Position numbers and translations under genes: made by a program. From positions 1,844,530-1,908,529 of the forward strand of contig NZ_CP080572.1 of NCBI RefSeq assembly GCF_023746595.1: a stretch of 64,000 nt of DNA, in the 5' to 3' direction. Below the pieces are notes generated by a model. It made no database searches and was not told the origin of the DNA. It saw nothing but the letters and a program-made list of their open reading frames with translations. Source of the stretch: Thermococcus argininiproducens (GTDB lineage Archaea > Methanobacteriota_B > Thermococci > Thermococcales > Thermococcaceae). Positions 44,623 through 53,374 of the stretch are shown here, piece after piece. Positions within the stretch are counted from its first letter, which is position 1. Each line of letters starts with the position of its first letter.

Positions 44623-44866
44623 GCCCTTAAAGGCATTGATATTTTTAAGAATCGAGCCTATGAAACGTGTTTTTGAGTTAGGTGAGACCTTAGCCAGAAT
44701 TTCCCAAATAACCCGTATATACGAAGTTACTGGAGAATTCGAACTGTTCTTAGAGGTTATAGTGGAAAGTACTACTGAACTGGGAAGCATTGTAAACAAG
44801 ATCTCTCTTACTCCTGGGGTCAAACTAATCCAGGTATTCATAGTTACTAAAACAGTAAAAGAATGA
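44615..44866 (+). CDS. Stand-alone RAM (Lrp ligand-binding) domain protein
   Basis: An 83-residue protein with only the Lrp/AsnC effector domain (FLRIEPMKRVFELGETLARISQITRIYEVTGEFELFLEVIVE) and no DNA-binding part. It overlaps the end of the full Lrp gene by eight bases; ATG 44615 follows GGGGAAGAGGAAC. Free RAM domains can form mixed oligomers with full-length Lrp proteins and change their ligand response (family knowledge; here inference). Confidence 0.82.
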   Translation: MNEPLKALIFLRIEPMKRVFELGETLARISQITRIYEVTGEFELFLEVIVESTTELGSIVNKISLTPGVKLIQVFIVTKTVKE

Positions 44867-44984
44867 GAAGTTATCCACTTAGACACTCAATGAAGAACCG
44901 CTAATTATACAATTATCCCCTAATCAAGAAAAAACTCTTACCACTTTTCCTCATCCGCTGATATCAGAAAAGTAAATAGAAAAA

Positions 44985-46418
44985 TCAAACAATGAACACA
45001 CCTACAATAATATACAGAACCGCTGCTACTGTTGCCGCTGTCACTGCATAGGGCAATTGAGTGGTTACGTGATCCATGTGATCACAAGCAGCACCGAAGG
45101 ATGAAAGAACCGTTGTATCAGAAACTGGAGAACAATGGTCTCCAAAGACACCTCCTCCAGCTACGGCCGCTATTGTTGCATAAACCAATGGGCCGAGAGT
45201 GTTATTTGTAAGATTGTACGCAAGTGGGATGACGAATGGGATCATTATAGCATAAGTCCCCCAAGAAGTTCCTGTGAAGAATGAGATCAACGCCGCCACT
45301 ATAAACGTTAACAGGACTAATAATGAGGGCGTCATCCAACTTTGAGTTACTGAAATAATATAGTCTTGGGCCCCTAATGATTTTGTGACGGTGTTGATGG
45401 AATAGGCAAGGGCCAATATCAAAATTGCAGGTAAAACTCCTTTTATACCATCTATAGCTGTGCTCACCAAGTCTCTTATGTTATCAAAGAATCCTTGCGC
45501 ATACAACACTACTATAAGGTACAATACTGCAGTAATAAATGCTTCCAACGTTTTTGCACTTTTAAGGACAATAAACGAACCAAGTCCTATTCCAATTACT
45601 ATCATCACTGGAATTACTAAATGCAAAAATATGTTGGCCTTTTTGCCTTCTTTGGGTTTAATTCTCTCTAATTCTTGACCTACCAATGGAATGGCACCAT
45701 CCCTCAGAACTTTTCCTGTCTTCATCGCTCTCTCCTCAGCTTTCTTCATTGGACCAAAGTCTGGTATGATCCCGCTAGCTATAAGGCCTACCATGATTAC
45801 TGTAACTATTGCATAGAAGTTGTAGGGGATTGAGTGGACAAACGCCTGAATGGCCTCTTCACTAGTTGTAATTGGTCCTCCTTGCTTGGCTAATAGTCCA
45901 GAGATGTATACTGCCCATCCAGTAAATGGCACTAGCACAATTACTGGGGCACTACCTGAGTCGAGGATATACGCTAACTTCTCTCTAGAGACCTTTACTT
46001 TGTCGGTTATCGGTCTCATAACAGTTCCAGTAAAGAGTGGGCTGAAATAGTCACTGAAGAATATGAAGATGCCTAAGAGCCATCCCATTACCTGAGCTTG
46101 ACGTCGAGTTTTAATTTTAGTAGAAACAACTCTTGCAAATTCACTAGTAACTCCCGCCTTCAAGAAGAATGCTATTAGTATACCAATGAAAACTTCAATA
46201 GATGCTACCCAAATGAAACTTGCATTTCCTAGTGCCTCTTGGAATAACAAAGACAGACCTCTAGCCGGCCCCAGCCAAGTTGGCTCGAACCCAAGCATTA
46301 CAACTCCCACTAATACTCCCATAAATAATGAGAAGATCGCATCTTTTGTGAAGAAAGCTAACGCTAGAGCTATCACCACAGGAAGTAACGACAACGCCCC
46401 ATATCCACCTTCAAACAT
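44985..46418 (-). CDS. NhaC-type Na+/H+ antiporter family protein
   Basis: A 477-residue membrane protein with about 11-13 helices. FFSDYFSPLFTGTVMRPITDK, IVLVPFTGWAVYISG, SFFTGTSWGTYAIMIPF and GGGVFGDHCSPVSDTTVLSSFGA are the conserved blocks of the NhaC/YfgH antiporter group, some of which swap amino-acid anions instead. Within an amino-acid catabolic block it could recycle the sodium used by the NSS importer, or move a substrate. Ribosome site GGAGGGTGAAAG; TATA-like TGTATAAAGAG at about 46473-46483. Confidence 0.88.
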   Translation of the reverse strand: MFEGGYGALSLLPVVIALALAFFTKDAIFSLFMGVLVGVVMLGFEPTWLGPARGLSLLFQEALGNASFIWVASIEVFIGILIAFFLKAGVTSEFARVVSTKIKTRRQAQVMGWLLGIFIFFSDYFSPLFTGTVMRPITDKVKVSREKLAYILDSGSAPVIVLVPFTGWAVYISGLLAKQGGPITTSEEAIQAFVHSIPYNFYAIVTVIMVGLIASGIIPDFGPMKKAEERAMKTGKVLRDGAIPLVGQELERIKPKEGKKANIFLHLVIPVMIVIGIGLGSFIVLKSAKTLEAFITAVLYLIVVLYAQGFFDNIRDLVSTAIDGIKGVLPAILILALAYSINTVTKSLGAQDYIISVTQSWMTPSLLVLLTFIVAALISFFTGTSWGTYAIMIPFVIPLAYNLTNNTLGPLVYATIAAVAGGGVFGDHCSPVSDTTVLSSFGAACDHMDHVTTQLPYAVTAATVAAVLYIIVGVFIV

Positions 46419-46599
46419 CTTTCACCCTCCATATTAATCCAAATCTTCTCAAACAAGATTCAACTTTAATTCGCTCTTTATACATGGGGAAAGTATTCTT
46501 CAAACATCCATTATTCCCTAATCTCTCCTTATCACCTCCTCTGAGTTCTCAAATTTGTAATTCACCTGAATATTTGGCCTAAACATCCATCCCAAAAGC

Positions 46600-47781
46600 T
46601 TATGATATGTCTTTAATAACAATAGAAGTCTCCTTGATGTGTATCTCTCTTTTTTCTAGCTCTGACAATATTCTTTCGAAAAGAAGCTTATTCATGCCCA
46701 ATTTTTCAGGAGGAATTACACCCCTTTCTTTTATTTCTCCCTTAGCCATCAAGTAAGCTACAATAGCCCCTGTGTATCCAGTTGTCCTTGCCATGGATGT
46801 GAGATTCTTGTTTTCGTCATAATAGTCAATTAAATCAAACACGTACTGGAGTTCCTTTTCTCCCTTAAGTCCAGAGACTTCAACACGCATTACAGTAAGA
46901 TCTTTTTCGTCTCCCAACATAAGTTTTGGAGTTAGAAGCTTTGTTAAAAAGCTCCTAGGAGTAATTTTAACCCCTTCTATTTCAATAGGAGTGGTATCAA
47001 GAAGGCCACATTCTATCAAGGCCTTTATCTTTTGAGCATGTCCCGGATACCTAATCGTTTTTTCTTCTATTTCCAAAGCATCTTTAAATGTCAATGGAAG
47101 TGTTGAAATACCATCTGTGTAGAAACATTCCAGTTCACCGATCCCCGGAAATTCTATTGGTTCTACACCAGAAAGTGCTGGAACTCTCTCTAATTTTCTA
47201 TTACGGATTACCCTAGCTGGTCTCATATATTCGTTCCACACGCTGTTAAGATGAAAGACCACTCTATATTCAAGTGGAGGGAGCGGTTTTTGAGGTAGCC
47301 CTCCCACTTTTATAGAGATTTTGTGAATGACATCGAGATTTGCTGCTCCATACCCTACTAACATATTACTAAGGCCTGGAGCTACGCCACACCCAGGTAT
47401 GATCGATATCCCGCGTTCTTTAGCAGACTCATGAAGTGGTATTTGGTCAGGTTCAAAAGCAAGATCGACTGCACTGATTCCAGCTTCAATATATGCTTTT
47501 AGTGCAAGGACACTAAACTCATGAGGAAGTGCGTTTATAGCCACGTCAAAATCCCCATCTTTCAAAAATCTGACAAACTCTTCTTTTTTAGTTACATCGA
47601 TCATCTGAAGTTTTATTTTCTTTTCATCAAAAACCCCTAATTTTTTTAACCATGCCACCATATTTTCTAAATTTCTTTTAGAGACATCATTCACAATGAT
47701 TTCCAAGACATCCTCTTGCTGGATTAAATCCTCTACTATTGCTTTGCCCATCATTCCAGCTCCGGCGACAAAAAATTTCAT
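46600..47781 (-). CDS. Saccharopine dehydrogenase / lysine 6-dehydrogenase-like protein
   Basis: A 393-residue NAD(P)-dependent enzyme with an N-terminal Rossmann fold (FFVAGAGMMGKAIVEDL), GCGVAPGLSNMLVGYGA, and a C-terminal domain with ARTTGYTGAIVAYLMAKGEI. This set is shared by saccharopine dehydrogenases and lysine 6-dehydrogenase. In this block it probably oxidises a diamino or imino intermediate. The ATG follows GGGGGTGGCC. It is divergent from an Lrp regulator gene with a 160-base shared promoter region that includes the near-palindrome TAAGT..ACTTA. Confidence 0.85.
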   Translation of the reverse strand: MKFFVAGAGMMGKAIVEDLIQQEDVLEIIVNDVSKRNLENMVAWLKKLGVFDEKKIKLQMIDVTKKEEFVRFLKDGDFDVAINALPHEFSVLALKAYIEAGISAVDLAFEPDQIPLHESAKERGISIIPGCGVAPGLSNMLVGYGAANLDVIHKISIKVGGLPQKPLPPLEYRVVFHLNSVWNEYMRPARVIRNRKLERVPALSGVEPIEFPGIGELECFYTDGISTLPLTFKDALEIEEKTIRYPGHAQKIKALIECGLLDTTPIEIEGVKITPRSFLTKLLTPKLMLGDEKDLTVMRVEVSGLKGEKELQYVFDLIDYYDENKNLTSMARTTGYTGAIVAYLMAKGEIKERGVIPPEKLGMNKLLFERILSELEKREIHIKETSIVIKDIS

Positions 47782-47945
47782 GTGAGGCCACCCCCAGTAA
47801 GTTCCTACTTAGATTAATATTTTCTCATTTTCACGCATATTCCTACATACTTAAGCCATTTTTGATCATTTTTTAGAATAATATTCACCAAAAATTCGAA
47901 ATTTTTAAATAATATTTTCAAGATAATTTCATGGAGGGAACTCCG

Positions 47946-48401
47946 ATGAAAGATATTAATGAAGATCCCTTCATACTGAAAATTTTGAAAGAATTATACA
48001 AGAATTCTAAAATTACATACAAAGAAATAAGTGAGAAACTCGGGATAAGTCCAGTAGCATGTTACAACCGAGTGCAAGCTTTGCGCAATGCAGGAGTTAT
48101 ACGGAAATACACTATAGATGTGGACCCCAAAAAGTTGGGATATCCAGTAAAGACATTAATAGAACTGAAGGTAGAGTATAGTGCTAGCTCAAAAATAGTT
48201 GAGAGATTACAGAATTACCCCCATATTTCAAAAATATATATCATCTCTGGAGAAAAAGATGCCATAATCGAAGCATATTTTCGAGATGTTGAGGAGATTA
48301 CACCTTTCCTAAAGAAAATTAGAGAGATCTGCCCAGAAATTAGAGAAACAGTTACACATTTAGTCCTCGGAGAAGGAATAAACTCTGAAGGTTGGTGGTA
48401 G
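47946..48401 (+). CDS. Lrp/AsnC family transcription regulator
   Basis: A 151-residue Lrp protein: helix-turn-helix ITYKEISEKLGISPVACYNRVQALRNAGVIRKYT and RAM domain ISKIYIISGEKDAIIEAYFRDVEEI. ATG 47946 is chosen because GGAGG at 47934-47938 is the ribosome site; ATG 47931 is too early. It is divergent from the saccharopine-dehydrogenase-like gene, its most likely target (inference). Confidence 0.9.
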   Translation: MKDINEDPFILKILKELYKNSKITYKEISEKLGISPVACYNRVQALRNAGVIRKYTIDVDPKKLGYPVKTLIELKVEYSASSKIVERLQNYPHISKIYIISGEKDAIIEAYFRDVEEITPFLKKIREICPEIRETVTHLVLGEGINSEGWW

Positions 48402-48435
48402 TGACACTAAAACATAAAAATGAATGAAAGTAAGA

Positions 48436-49239
48436 TCACTCTCCAGTAGCACCTTTTAAAGCATCTTTGCACGTACATCTCCTAATCTTTGGAATATACT
48501 CAACGGCCCTCATGAGAAGAAGCTTAATCTCCTCACTTTTCTGCTGCATAAGTTCAACAACTTCTGAATGAGTAAGCTTAGTTTTGCTTATCCCTGCGGC
48601 GTAGTTAGTCACTATAGCAACGCTAGCATAGCACATTTCTAGTTCTCTAGCTAAGATAGCTTCAGGTGACTGTGTCATCCCTACAACATCTGCACCCAAT
48701 ATTCTCAAGGCCCTAATTTCAGCCCTTGTTTCAAACCTTGGGCCTTCCATTGCAGCATAAGTTCCCCTTGGATGGTAGCTGAAGCCAAGCTCTCTTGCAG
48801 CCCTAATTAAAGAGTCCCTAAGCTCTGGACAGTAAGGGTCTGTGAAATCAACATGAGCCACAAATTTCCTTCCATGAGGTGCATCTTCGCCATCATAGAA
48901 CGTGTACGTCCTATTCTTGGTAAAATCTATCAGCTGATCTAGTATTACAAAATCCCCAGGTTTCATAGCCTCATTTAATGAACCCACTGCCGAAGTTGAT
49001 AGTATTCTCTCAACACCAAGCTTATGCAACCCCCATATGTTAGCCCGGTAGTTTATCTTGTGGGGAGGGACACTGTGTTTTTCTCCATGTCTTGCCAAAA
49101 ATGCTACTTCCTCTCCTTTATACGTCCCAATCTTGACTTTAATATCCCCATAAGGAGTCTTCACAATCTCTTCTCTCAAATTTTCAAGAAGTTTTGGGTC
49201 ATATACTCCTGATCCACCGATTATGGCTATTCTTACCAT
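48436..49239 (-). CDS. mtnP: S-methyl-5'-thioadenosine phosphorylase
   Basis: A 267-residue trimeric/hexameric phosphorylase splitting methylthioadenosine (from polyamine synthesis) to adenine and methylthioribose-1-phosphate. GGSGVYD at the N-terminus, FLARHGEKHSVPPHKINYRAN, AMEGPRFETRAEIR and VGMTQSPEAILARELEMCYA mark the MTAP family. The Cys pair near the end (CTC) can form a disulphide as in thermophilic homologs. The ATG follows GGTGATGTTCTG. Confidence 0.93.
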   Translation of the reverse strand: MVRIAIIGGSGVYDPKLLENLREEIVKTPYGDIKVKIGTYKGEEVAFLARHGEKHSVPPHKINYRANIWGLHKLGVERILSTSAVGSLNEAMKPGDFVILDQLIDFTKNRTYTFYDGEDAPHGRKFVAHVDFTDPYCPELRDSLIRAARELGFSYHPRGTYAAMEGPRFETRAEIRALRILGADVVGMTQSPEAILARELEMCYASVAIVTNYAAGISKTKLTHSEVVELMQQKSEEIKLLLMRAVEYIPKIRRCTCKDALKGATGE

Positions 49240-49280
49240 CAGAACATCACCAAAGATAGTTAAAAGAAGAGAATTTAAAG

Positions 49281-50327
49281 CTAATGCTCTTCTTCCAAAC
49301 TCTCTTCTGCTGCCAATTTGAATACCCTAACAAGTATCTCTCCCAGAAGCCGCGAGTTCCACCTGGGGTCTTTAACATTCATTACAACTTCTATAGCTCT
49401 GTCTAGGTCTTGCTGTTTAAGGTAGGCTATTGCTACCTCTCCAAAGGCTAAAGACCGTAGATAGTCATCTTTTATCTCTTTCGCATATTTTAAGGCCTTT
49501 TCCATCTCCCCGACTCTATTCAAGAAAGCCACAGTCTTCACTTTAATGGCCTCATCGGCCACTTTCCCTGCAATCTCCTCTACTAGGTCTATGTATTCCC
49601 TTCTTGGAGAATCAATTAAAATACTCAACAAATTCTTGGAGACTTCTTTTAGCTCATCCCCTCCCAATGAGTTGAGAAACTTAGATAGATACTCAGGGTA
49701 CTTCATAAGCTCTCCAGCAATCTCTATGAGTAGCTTTGCCCTGTCCTCTTCGATAGTATTGAAAATTTCCAATGCATTTTCAATTTCACCCTTATCAATA
49801 TGGAACTTTAAGATCTCCGCTTTTGCTTTAGAGCTCCAAGGCTCTTCAAGAAGCTCCTTTGAAACCTGAATAGCATTTTTCAGGTCTCCCTCGGAGAGAT
49901 ATTTCTTGAGGATTGTGAAAAGCATCTCATTCCTTATTTTACTGTCCTCAATCAGCAGTGCATATGGGAGTGCATATTCGGTGATCCCAAGTTTTAACAT
50001 CGACCTTATCATTTTCTCCAATGCTTTGTCCCTGTCTTGGAAAGGCAAGCTATCAACAAGTTCCACAACGTGTCTAAAAACCCTAATCGCCGAATTCTTG
50101 TTTGTCTCGCCTATGTATATTCCAATGTTTATAAGAAGATCAGCCAGCTCACGCATGTCTTCAACAAGCTCTGCAGCTTCAAAAGATTTTCTAAATGCCG
50201 TTACATACCTAGGATCTTCTATCCTAAAAAGTTCCAAGCCAATACGTGCATAAGTAATTGCCCTAACTTTTGGATCTGCAATTATCTCGACTAGATCAAA
50301 AATGGTGTTGATAATATCCTCTTCCAT
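49281..50327 (-). CDS. Alpha-helical repeat protein
   Basis: A 348-residue protein made of helical hairpins of TPR/HEAT character, such as DLADLLINIGIYIGETNKNSAIRV, GDLKNAIQVSKELLEE, GEIENALEIFNTIEEDRAKL and QDLDRAIEVVMNVKDP. It is acidic overall with no catalytic motif. Proteins like this are frequent and lineage-specific in Thermococcales; a scaffold role is likely. A single gene between mtnP and the gene at 50429. Confidence 0.72.
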   Translation of the reverse strand: MEEDIINTIFDLVEIIADPKVRAITYARIGLELFRIEDPRYVTAFRKSFEAAELVEDMRELADLLINIGIYIGETNKNSAIRVFRHVVELVDSLPFQDRDKALEKMIRSMLKLGITEYALPYALLIEDSKIRNEMLFTILKKYLSEGDLKNAIQVSKELLEEPWSSKAKAEILKFHIDKGEIENALEIFNTIEEDRAKLLIEIAGELMKYPEYLSKFLNSLGGDELKEVSKNLLSILIDSPRREYIDLVEEIAGKVADEAIKVKTVAFLNRVGEMEKALKYAKEIKDDYLRSLAFGEVAIAYLKQQDLDRAIEVVMNVKDPRWNSRLLGEILVRVFKLAAEESLEEEH

Positions 50328-50428
50328 GTCTCATCATCAAGAAAAATTGGACAAAGGAATATTTAACGCTTTTCACAATTTTATGTATATAAAATAAGTG
50401 TCGCAAAAAAATACGTCAAAAAACGAAA

Positions 50429-50638
50429 TTAGCTAAGGTCATCATACACTACACTGACAACTTCTCCATCATCTAATGACACAAAACTAACTTTTATTTT
50501 TTTGCCCGTCTTGGGGTCAACTACAACGAAATCCGGTTGCTTAAGGTACTCACTAGAAGGAACACGCCAGACATCGTCATAATGAAGTTTTAATTCCTTC
50601 ATAAACTTTTTCAAATCCTTTTTAATCATAGTTGGCAT
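50429..50638 (-). CDS. Small conserved-looking protein
   Basis: About 69 residues starting MPTMIKKDLKKFMKELKLHYDDVW, with a C-terminal beta region (FVVVDPKTGKKIKVSFVSLDDGEVVSVVYDD). ATG 50638 is preceded by GGTGATACCT. No family recognised. It has its own TATA-like region at about 50655-50665. Confidence 0.6.
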   Translation of the reverse strand: MPTMIKKDLKKFMKELKLHYDDVWRVPSSEYLKQPDFVVVDPKTGKKIKVSFVSLDDGEVVSVVYDDLS

Positions 50639-50720
50639 AGGTATCACCATTATATTATACAACTCCACGGTATAAAAGGCTTTCTAATCGATGCTTGTCA
50701 ATATTAATATCGTCAAATGT

Positions 50721-51566
50721 CTATATACATAGGATGGCCCCCTGTGGAACCCCTAACTCTCTTGCAATCGGCCTACACTTTGCCTTCAACAGATGAAATA
50801 TTCTATTATCGCCGAGCTCGTTTAATGTCTCAAAGTTCGCCTGGCCTTTTGCTATAATTATGTCGGCACTTTCAAAGATCTCTTTAAATTTCCCAGAAAT
50901 TCTGTCAAACGGAACCCCTACAATTCCAAAACCTGTGGACACTATTTCTCCAACTTCCTGAAGGCCTGCATTTCTTAGGTCTTCTACAGTGGCATCGTTA
51001 ATAGCAGGTTGCTCTTTTCCAGCAATATATACCTTAATATCAGGAAATTCTTCACGTATTTTTTTCAAAAAGAGCTTGTCGAAATATATCTCTCCACAAT
51101 TATCGGTGAGGTAAAGAAGTGTCTTTGCATTCTTAAGTCTGTCAAAAAGCTCCTTTGAATTGTCAATATATAGGTCTTCATTAATTAGCTGGATAATGTC
51201 CCCTTCTATCTTTTCTAGAGAATATCCTACTGCAAAATCAATGATGTTTCCAACTATTGAAAGCTTAAGGGCAGTCTTAAGATCAACGTCTAAATTTTTT
51301 TCAATACTACCTAAAACTTTTTTCGCAAGCTCATTTGAGCGCTCTTTATATTCCTTAAATGGGTCTTCAACCCCAAGAAACTTATAGAGCTCAGAAAATA
51401 TTTCACTAGCAACTATTCCTGAGATTGAATCTTCCTTAAGTTTACTCATGAGTTTTGCTGCGAAAACTGCTGCTTTTTTCCTTTTTTCCAAGTCGTCTGT
51501 TGACATTTCAATAATTCTCTGGCACTGATCAGCAATACACATGAAACATTCATAATGAATTCTCAT
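50721..51566 (-). CDS. DUF89 / ARMT1-like damage-control phosphatase
   Basis: A 281-residue DUF89 protein. The Cys-rich start YECFMCIADQC, the central TDNCGEIYFDKLF (Asp-Asn metal ligands) and DIIIAKGQANFETL match archaeal subfamily I of the family, whose members hydrolyse damaged phosphometabolites using Mn2+, Ni2+ or Co2+. The ATG follows GGTGAGAGC. Divergent from the MFS gene. Confidence 0.88.
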   Translation of the reverse strand: MRIHYECFMCIADQCQRIIEMSTDDLEKRKKAAVFAAKLMSKLKEDSISGIVASEIFSELYKFLGVEDPFKEYKERSNELAKKVLGSIEKNLDVDLKTALKLSIVGNIIDFAVGYSLEKIEGDIIQLINEDLYIDNSKELFDRLKNAKTLLYLTDNCGEIYFDKLFLKKIREEFPDIKVYIAGKEQPAINDATVEDLRNAGLQEVGEIVSTGFGIVGVPFDRISGKFKEIFESADIIIAKGQANFETLNELGDNRIFHLLKAKCRPIARELGVPQGAILCI

Positions 51567-51610
51567 GCTCTCACCTACTTCAAAATTTAAAATAAATTTA
51601 AAAAGTGTTT

Positions 51611-51628
51611 ACCGAACAGATGTTCGGT
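51611..51628. promoter_or_regulatory. Palindromic operator before the MFS transporter
   Basis: ACCGAACA (51611-51618) and TGTTCGGT (51621-51628) form a perfect 8-base inverted repeat with a GA spacer. It lies downstream of an AT-rich TATA-like stretch (about 51587-51601) and just before the start codon, an ideal repressor position. No regulator gene is adjacent. Confidence 0.7.
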
Positions 51629-51635
51629 GAGTGAA

Positions 51636-52919
51636 GTGGAGGCCATAGATAAAGCAAAATTCGGAAGGTTCCATTATTTACTTTTAGGCATACTCGGGAC
51701 CGTATGGGCTTTTATAGCGATAAACACGCTCTCAGTGAGTTTTGTGATCCCTCTTATAAGTAAAGAACCTGCCTTCCAAGCGAGTCTAAGCAAGCTTGGT
51801 GCAATGGGTTCTGCGGCACTCTGGGGAATGTTAGTTGGGGCATGGTCATTTGGAACACTATCAGACTATCTCGGAAGAAAGAAAGCCTTGGGACTTGCAA
51901 TTAGCCTTTTTGGCCTTGGTAGTATTGCAAGCAGCTTTGCAGGTACATTGGACCAGCTTATTGGTCTCAGGTTTATCGTAGGTTTGGGCCTTGGAGGGGC
52001 CCTTCCCGTAGCGAGCTCGTACTTTGCAGAATTCATGCCTACAAAAATCAGAGGAGCAATGATTTCAGTTCTCGAAAGCTTTTGGGCAATCGGTACAATA
52101 ATAATAGGAATAGTTGCAATAATCTTAAAGGCCAGCTGGAGAAGCATACTCCTCTTTGGGGGCTCAGTCTTGGCACTATTACCCTTAGTACTGTGGCTTC
52201 CAGAATCCCCAAGGTTCTTGGCTTTGAAGGGGAAAACCAGAGATGCTGAAAAAATACTAGAAAGAATATTTGGAGTTAAAGCAAAATTGGAGCAACCACA
52301 GAAAATAAGAACAAAAGTTACTGTTCTAGAGCTCTGGCAGAGATATGGAAAAATCACATTAATGTTATCAATTGCATGGTTTAGCATTGCTTTTGCCTAT
52401 TACGGATTTTTTGTATGGCTTCCAAAGTTCTTAGCGGCTACTCTTAAAATAACAGTGTTTAAAAGCTTCCAATACTTTATAATAACTGCTATAGCCCAAC
52501 TTCCTGGTTATTGGAGCGCCGCTTATCTATTAGAAAAAATTGGAAGAAGAAAAACCCTTTCAGGATATCTACTTCTCTCAGGGCTCGCGGGAGTAATGTT
52601 TTACAACTATGCAAGTTCTGGAAATGTATCAATGATCCTCACTAGTGCCGTGCTCTTCAGTTTCTTCAACCTAGGAGCATGGGGAGCCATATATGCATAC
52701 ACTCCCGAGCTTTATCCCACAGAAGTTAGGGGAAGCGGAGCTGGTTGGGCCGGTGCAATGGCCAGAATTGGTGGTGGATTAGCTCCAATACTAGCAGGAA
52801 GAATCATGGAAACATCCACAGTTGGAGTAGCGGTGCTGGCAATAGCAATTGTATCAATAATAGGCGCTTTTGACGTCTTTATCCTTGGAGAAGAAACAAA
52901 AGGAATAAAATTAGCATAA
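51636..52919 (+). CDS. Major facilitator superfamily transporter (sugar/organic-acid type)
   Basis: About 427 residues, 12 membrane segments. The 2-3 loop GTLSDYLGRKKALGLA and the R-x-G-R-R-like EKIGRRKTLSGYL mark MFS; LPESPRFLALKGK after TM6 and ELYPTEVRGSGAG in the second half are typical of the sugar porter / metabolite:H+ branch. I start at GTG 51636 with GGTGAG as the ribosome site; GTG 51627 overlaps the operator. Likely substrate-induced through the palindrome. Confidence 0.9.
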   Translation: MEAIDKAKFGRFHYLLLGILGTVWAFIAINTLSVSFVIPLISKEPAFQASLSKLGAMGSAALWGMLVGAWSFGTLSDYLGRKKALGLAISLFGLGSIASSFAGTLDQLIGLRFIVGLGLGGALPVASSYFAEFMPTKIRGAMISVLESFWAIGTIIIGIVAIILKASWRSILLFGGSVLALLPLVLWLPESPRFLALKGKTRDAEKILERIFGVKAKLEQPQKIRTKVTVLELWQRYGKITLMLSIAWFSIAFAYYGFFVWLPKFLAATLKITVFKSFQYFIITAIAQLPGYWSAAYLLEKIGRRKTLSGYLLLSGLAGVMFYNYASSGNVSMILTSAVLFSFFNLGAWGAIYAYTPELYPTEVRGSGAGWAGAMARIGGGLAPILAGRIMETSTVGVAVLAIAIVSIIGAFDVFILGEETKGIKLA

Positions 52920-53120
52920 AAGATTAATACATGAGAGTTCCTCAATTAAGGGGCTTCTTTTTCTTTTTTCCAACTCCCTCACAAACAGATACTCATAAAC
53001 TCTCAAAACCTACTCCACTTTCTACCTCATCCAAGCCCATTTTAATCTTCAACCATCCATGTGCGGACTTATCTTTCGAAAACCTTGGCCTTGGGCGGGG
53101 ATACAAACACCCAAAGGTAG

Positions 53121-53345
53121 ACACCGAAAAAGTTAAATATCAACCGTTAGACAATATTCAGGCTACTACAAGACCATGAGGGCTTGGACAAGCTTTAGCC
53201 CGATCACATATTACAAAAGTAGCCGGCGATTCCTCCGTTGGGAGGATAGCCGGTAGTGGCCGCGTGACCCGGCCAGTGAGAGTGAGGGTAATCCCAGTGA
53301 ACTCTCACAAAACCTCCTCCTTCAGAACGAGGTAGGTCACAAACC
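53121..53345 (+). ncRNA. Structured ncRNA, copy 2 (possible H/ACA-type guide), with promoter
   Basis: The promoter CACCGAAAAAGTTAAATATC (53123-53141) predicts a start near 53161. The RNA shares GTAGCCGGCGATTCC, GCCGGTAGTGGCCG and GAACTCTCACAAA with copy 1 at 8890-9044. Helices: CCGGC..GCCGG around CCTCC/GGAGG (53222-53252), GTGAGAGT/ACTCTCAC (53276-53283 with 53301-53308) followed by ACA, and GTGACC/GGTCAC (53264-53269 with 53335-53340), again followed by ACA. The last helix reads GTGAAC/GTTCAC in copy 1, a compensatory change. An extra GGGCTT..AAGC/AGCCC hairpin is present at the 5' end. srp54 starts 30 bases later. Confidence 0.7.
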
Positions 53346-53374
53346 TACAAACGCCTTTATGTATGGTGGAAAAA

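Noticed and set aside
46518-46590. 22-codon minus-strand ORF (MFRPNIQVNYKFENSEEVIRRD) upstream of the NhaC gene
   Set aside because: It contains a good GGAGGTGAT sequence but has no ribosome site of its own, no promoter and no following start at the right distance; too little to support.
52931-53179. 82-residue plus-strand ORF after the MFS gene
   Set aside because: No ribosome site, low-complexity composition, and its 3' part contains the promoter of the second structured ncRNA.
53161-53345. SRP 7S RNA, because srp54 is adjacent
   Set aside because: The RNA is too short (about 185 bases), lacks the conserved helix 8 tetraloop region (GGAAG...AGCAG), and has a second copy elsewhere.
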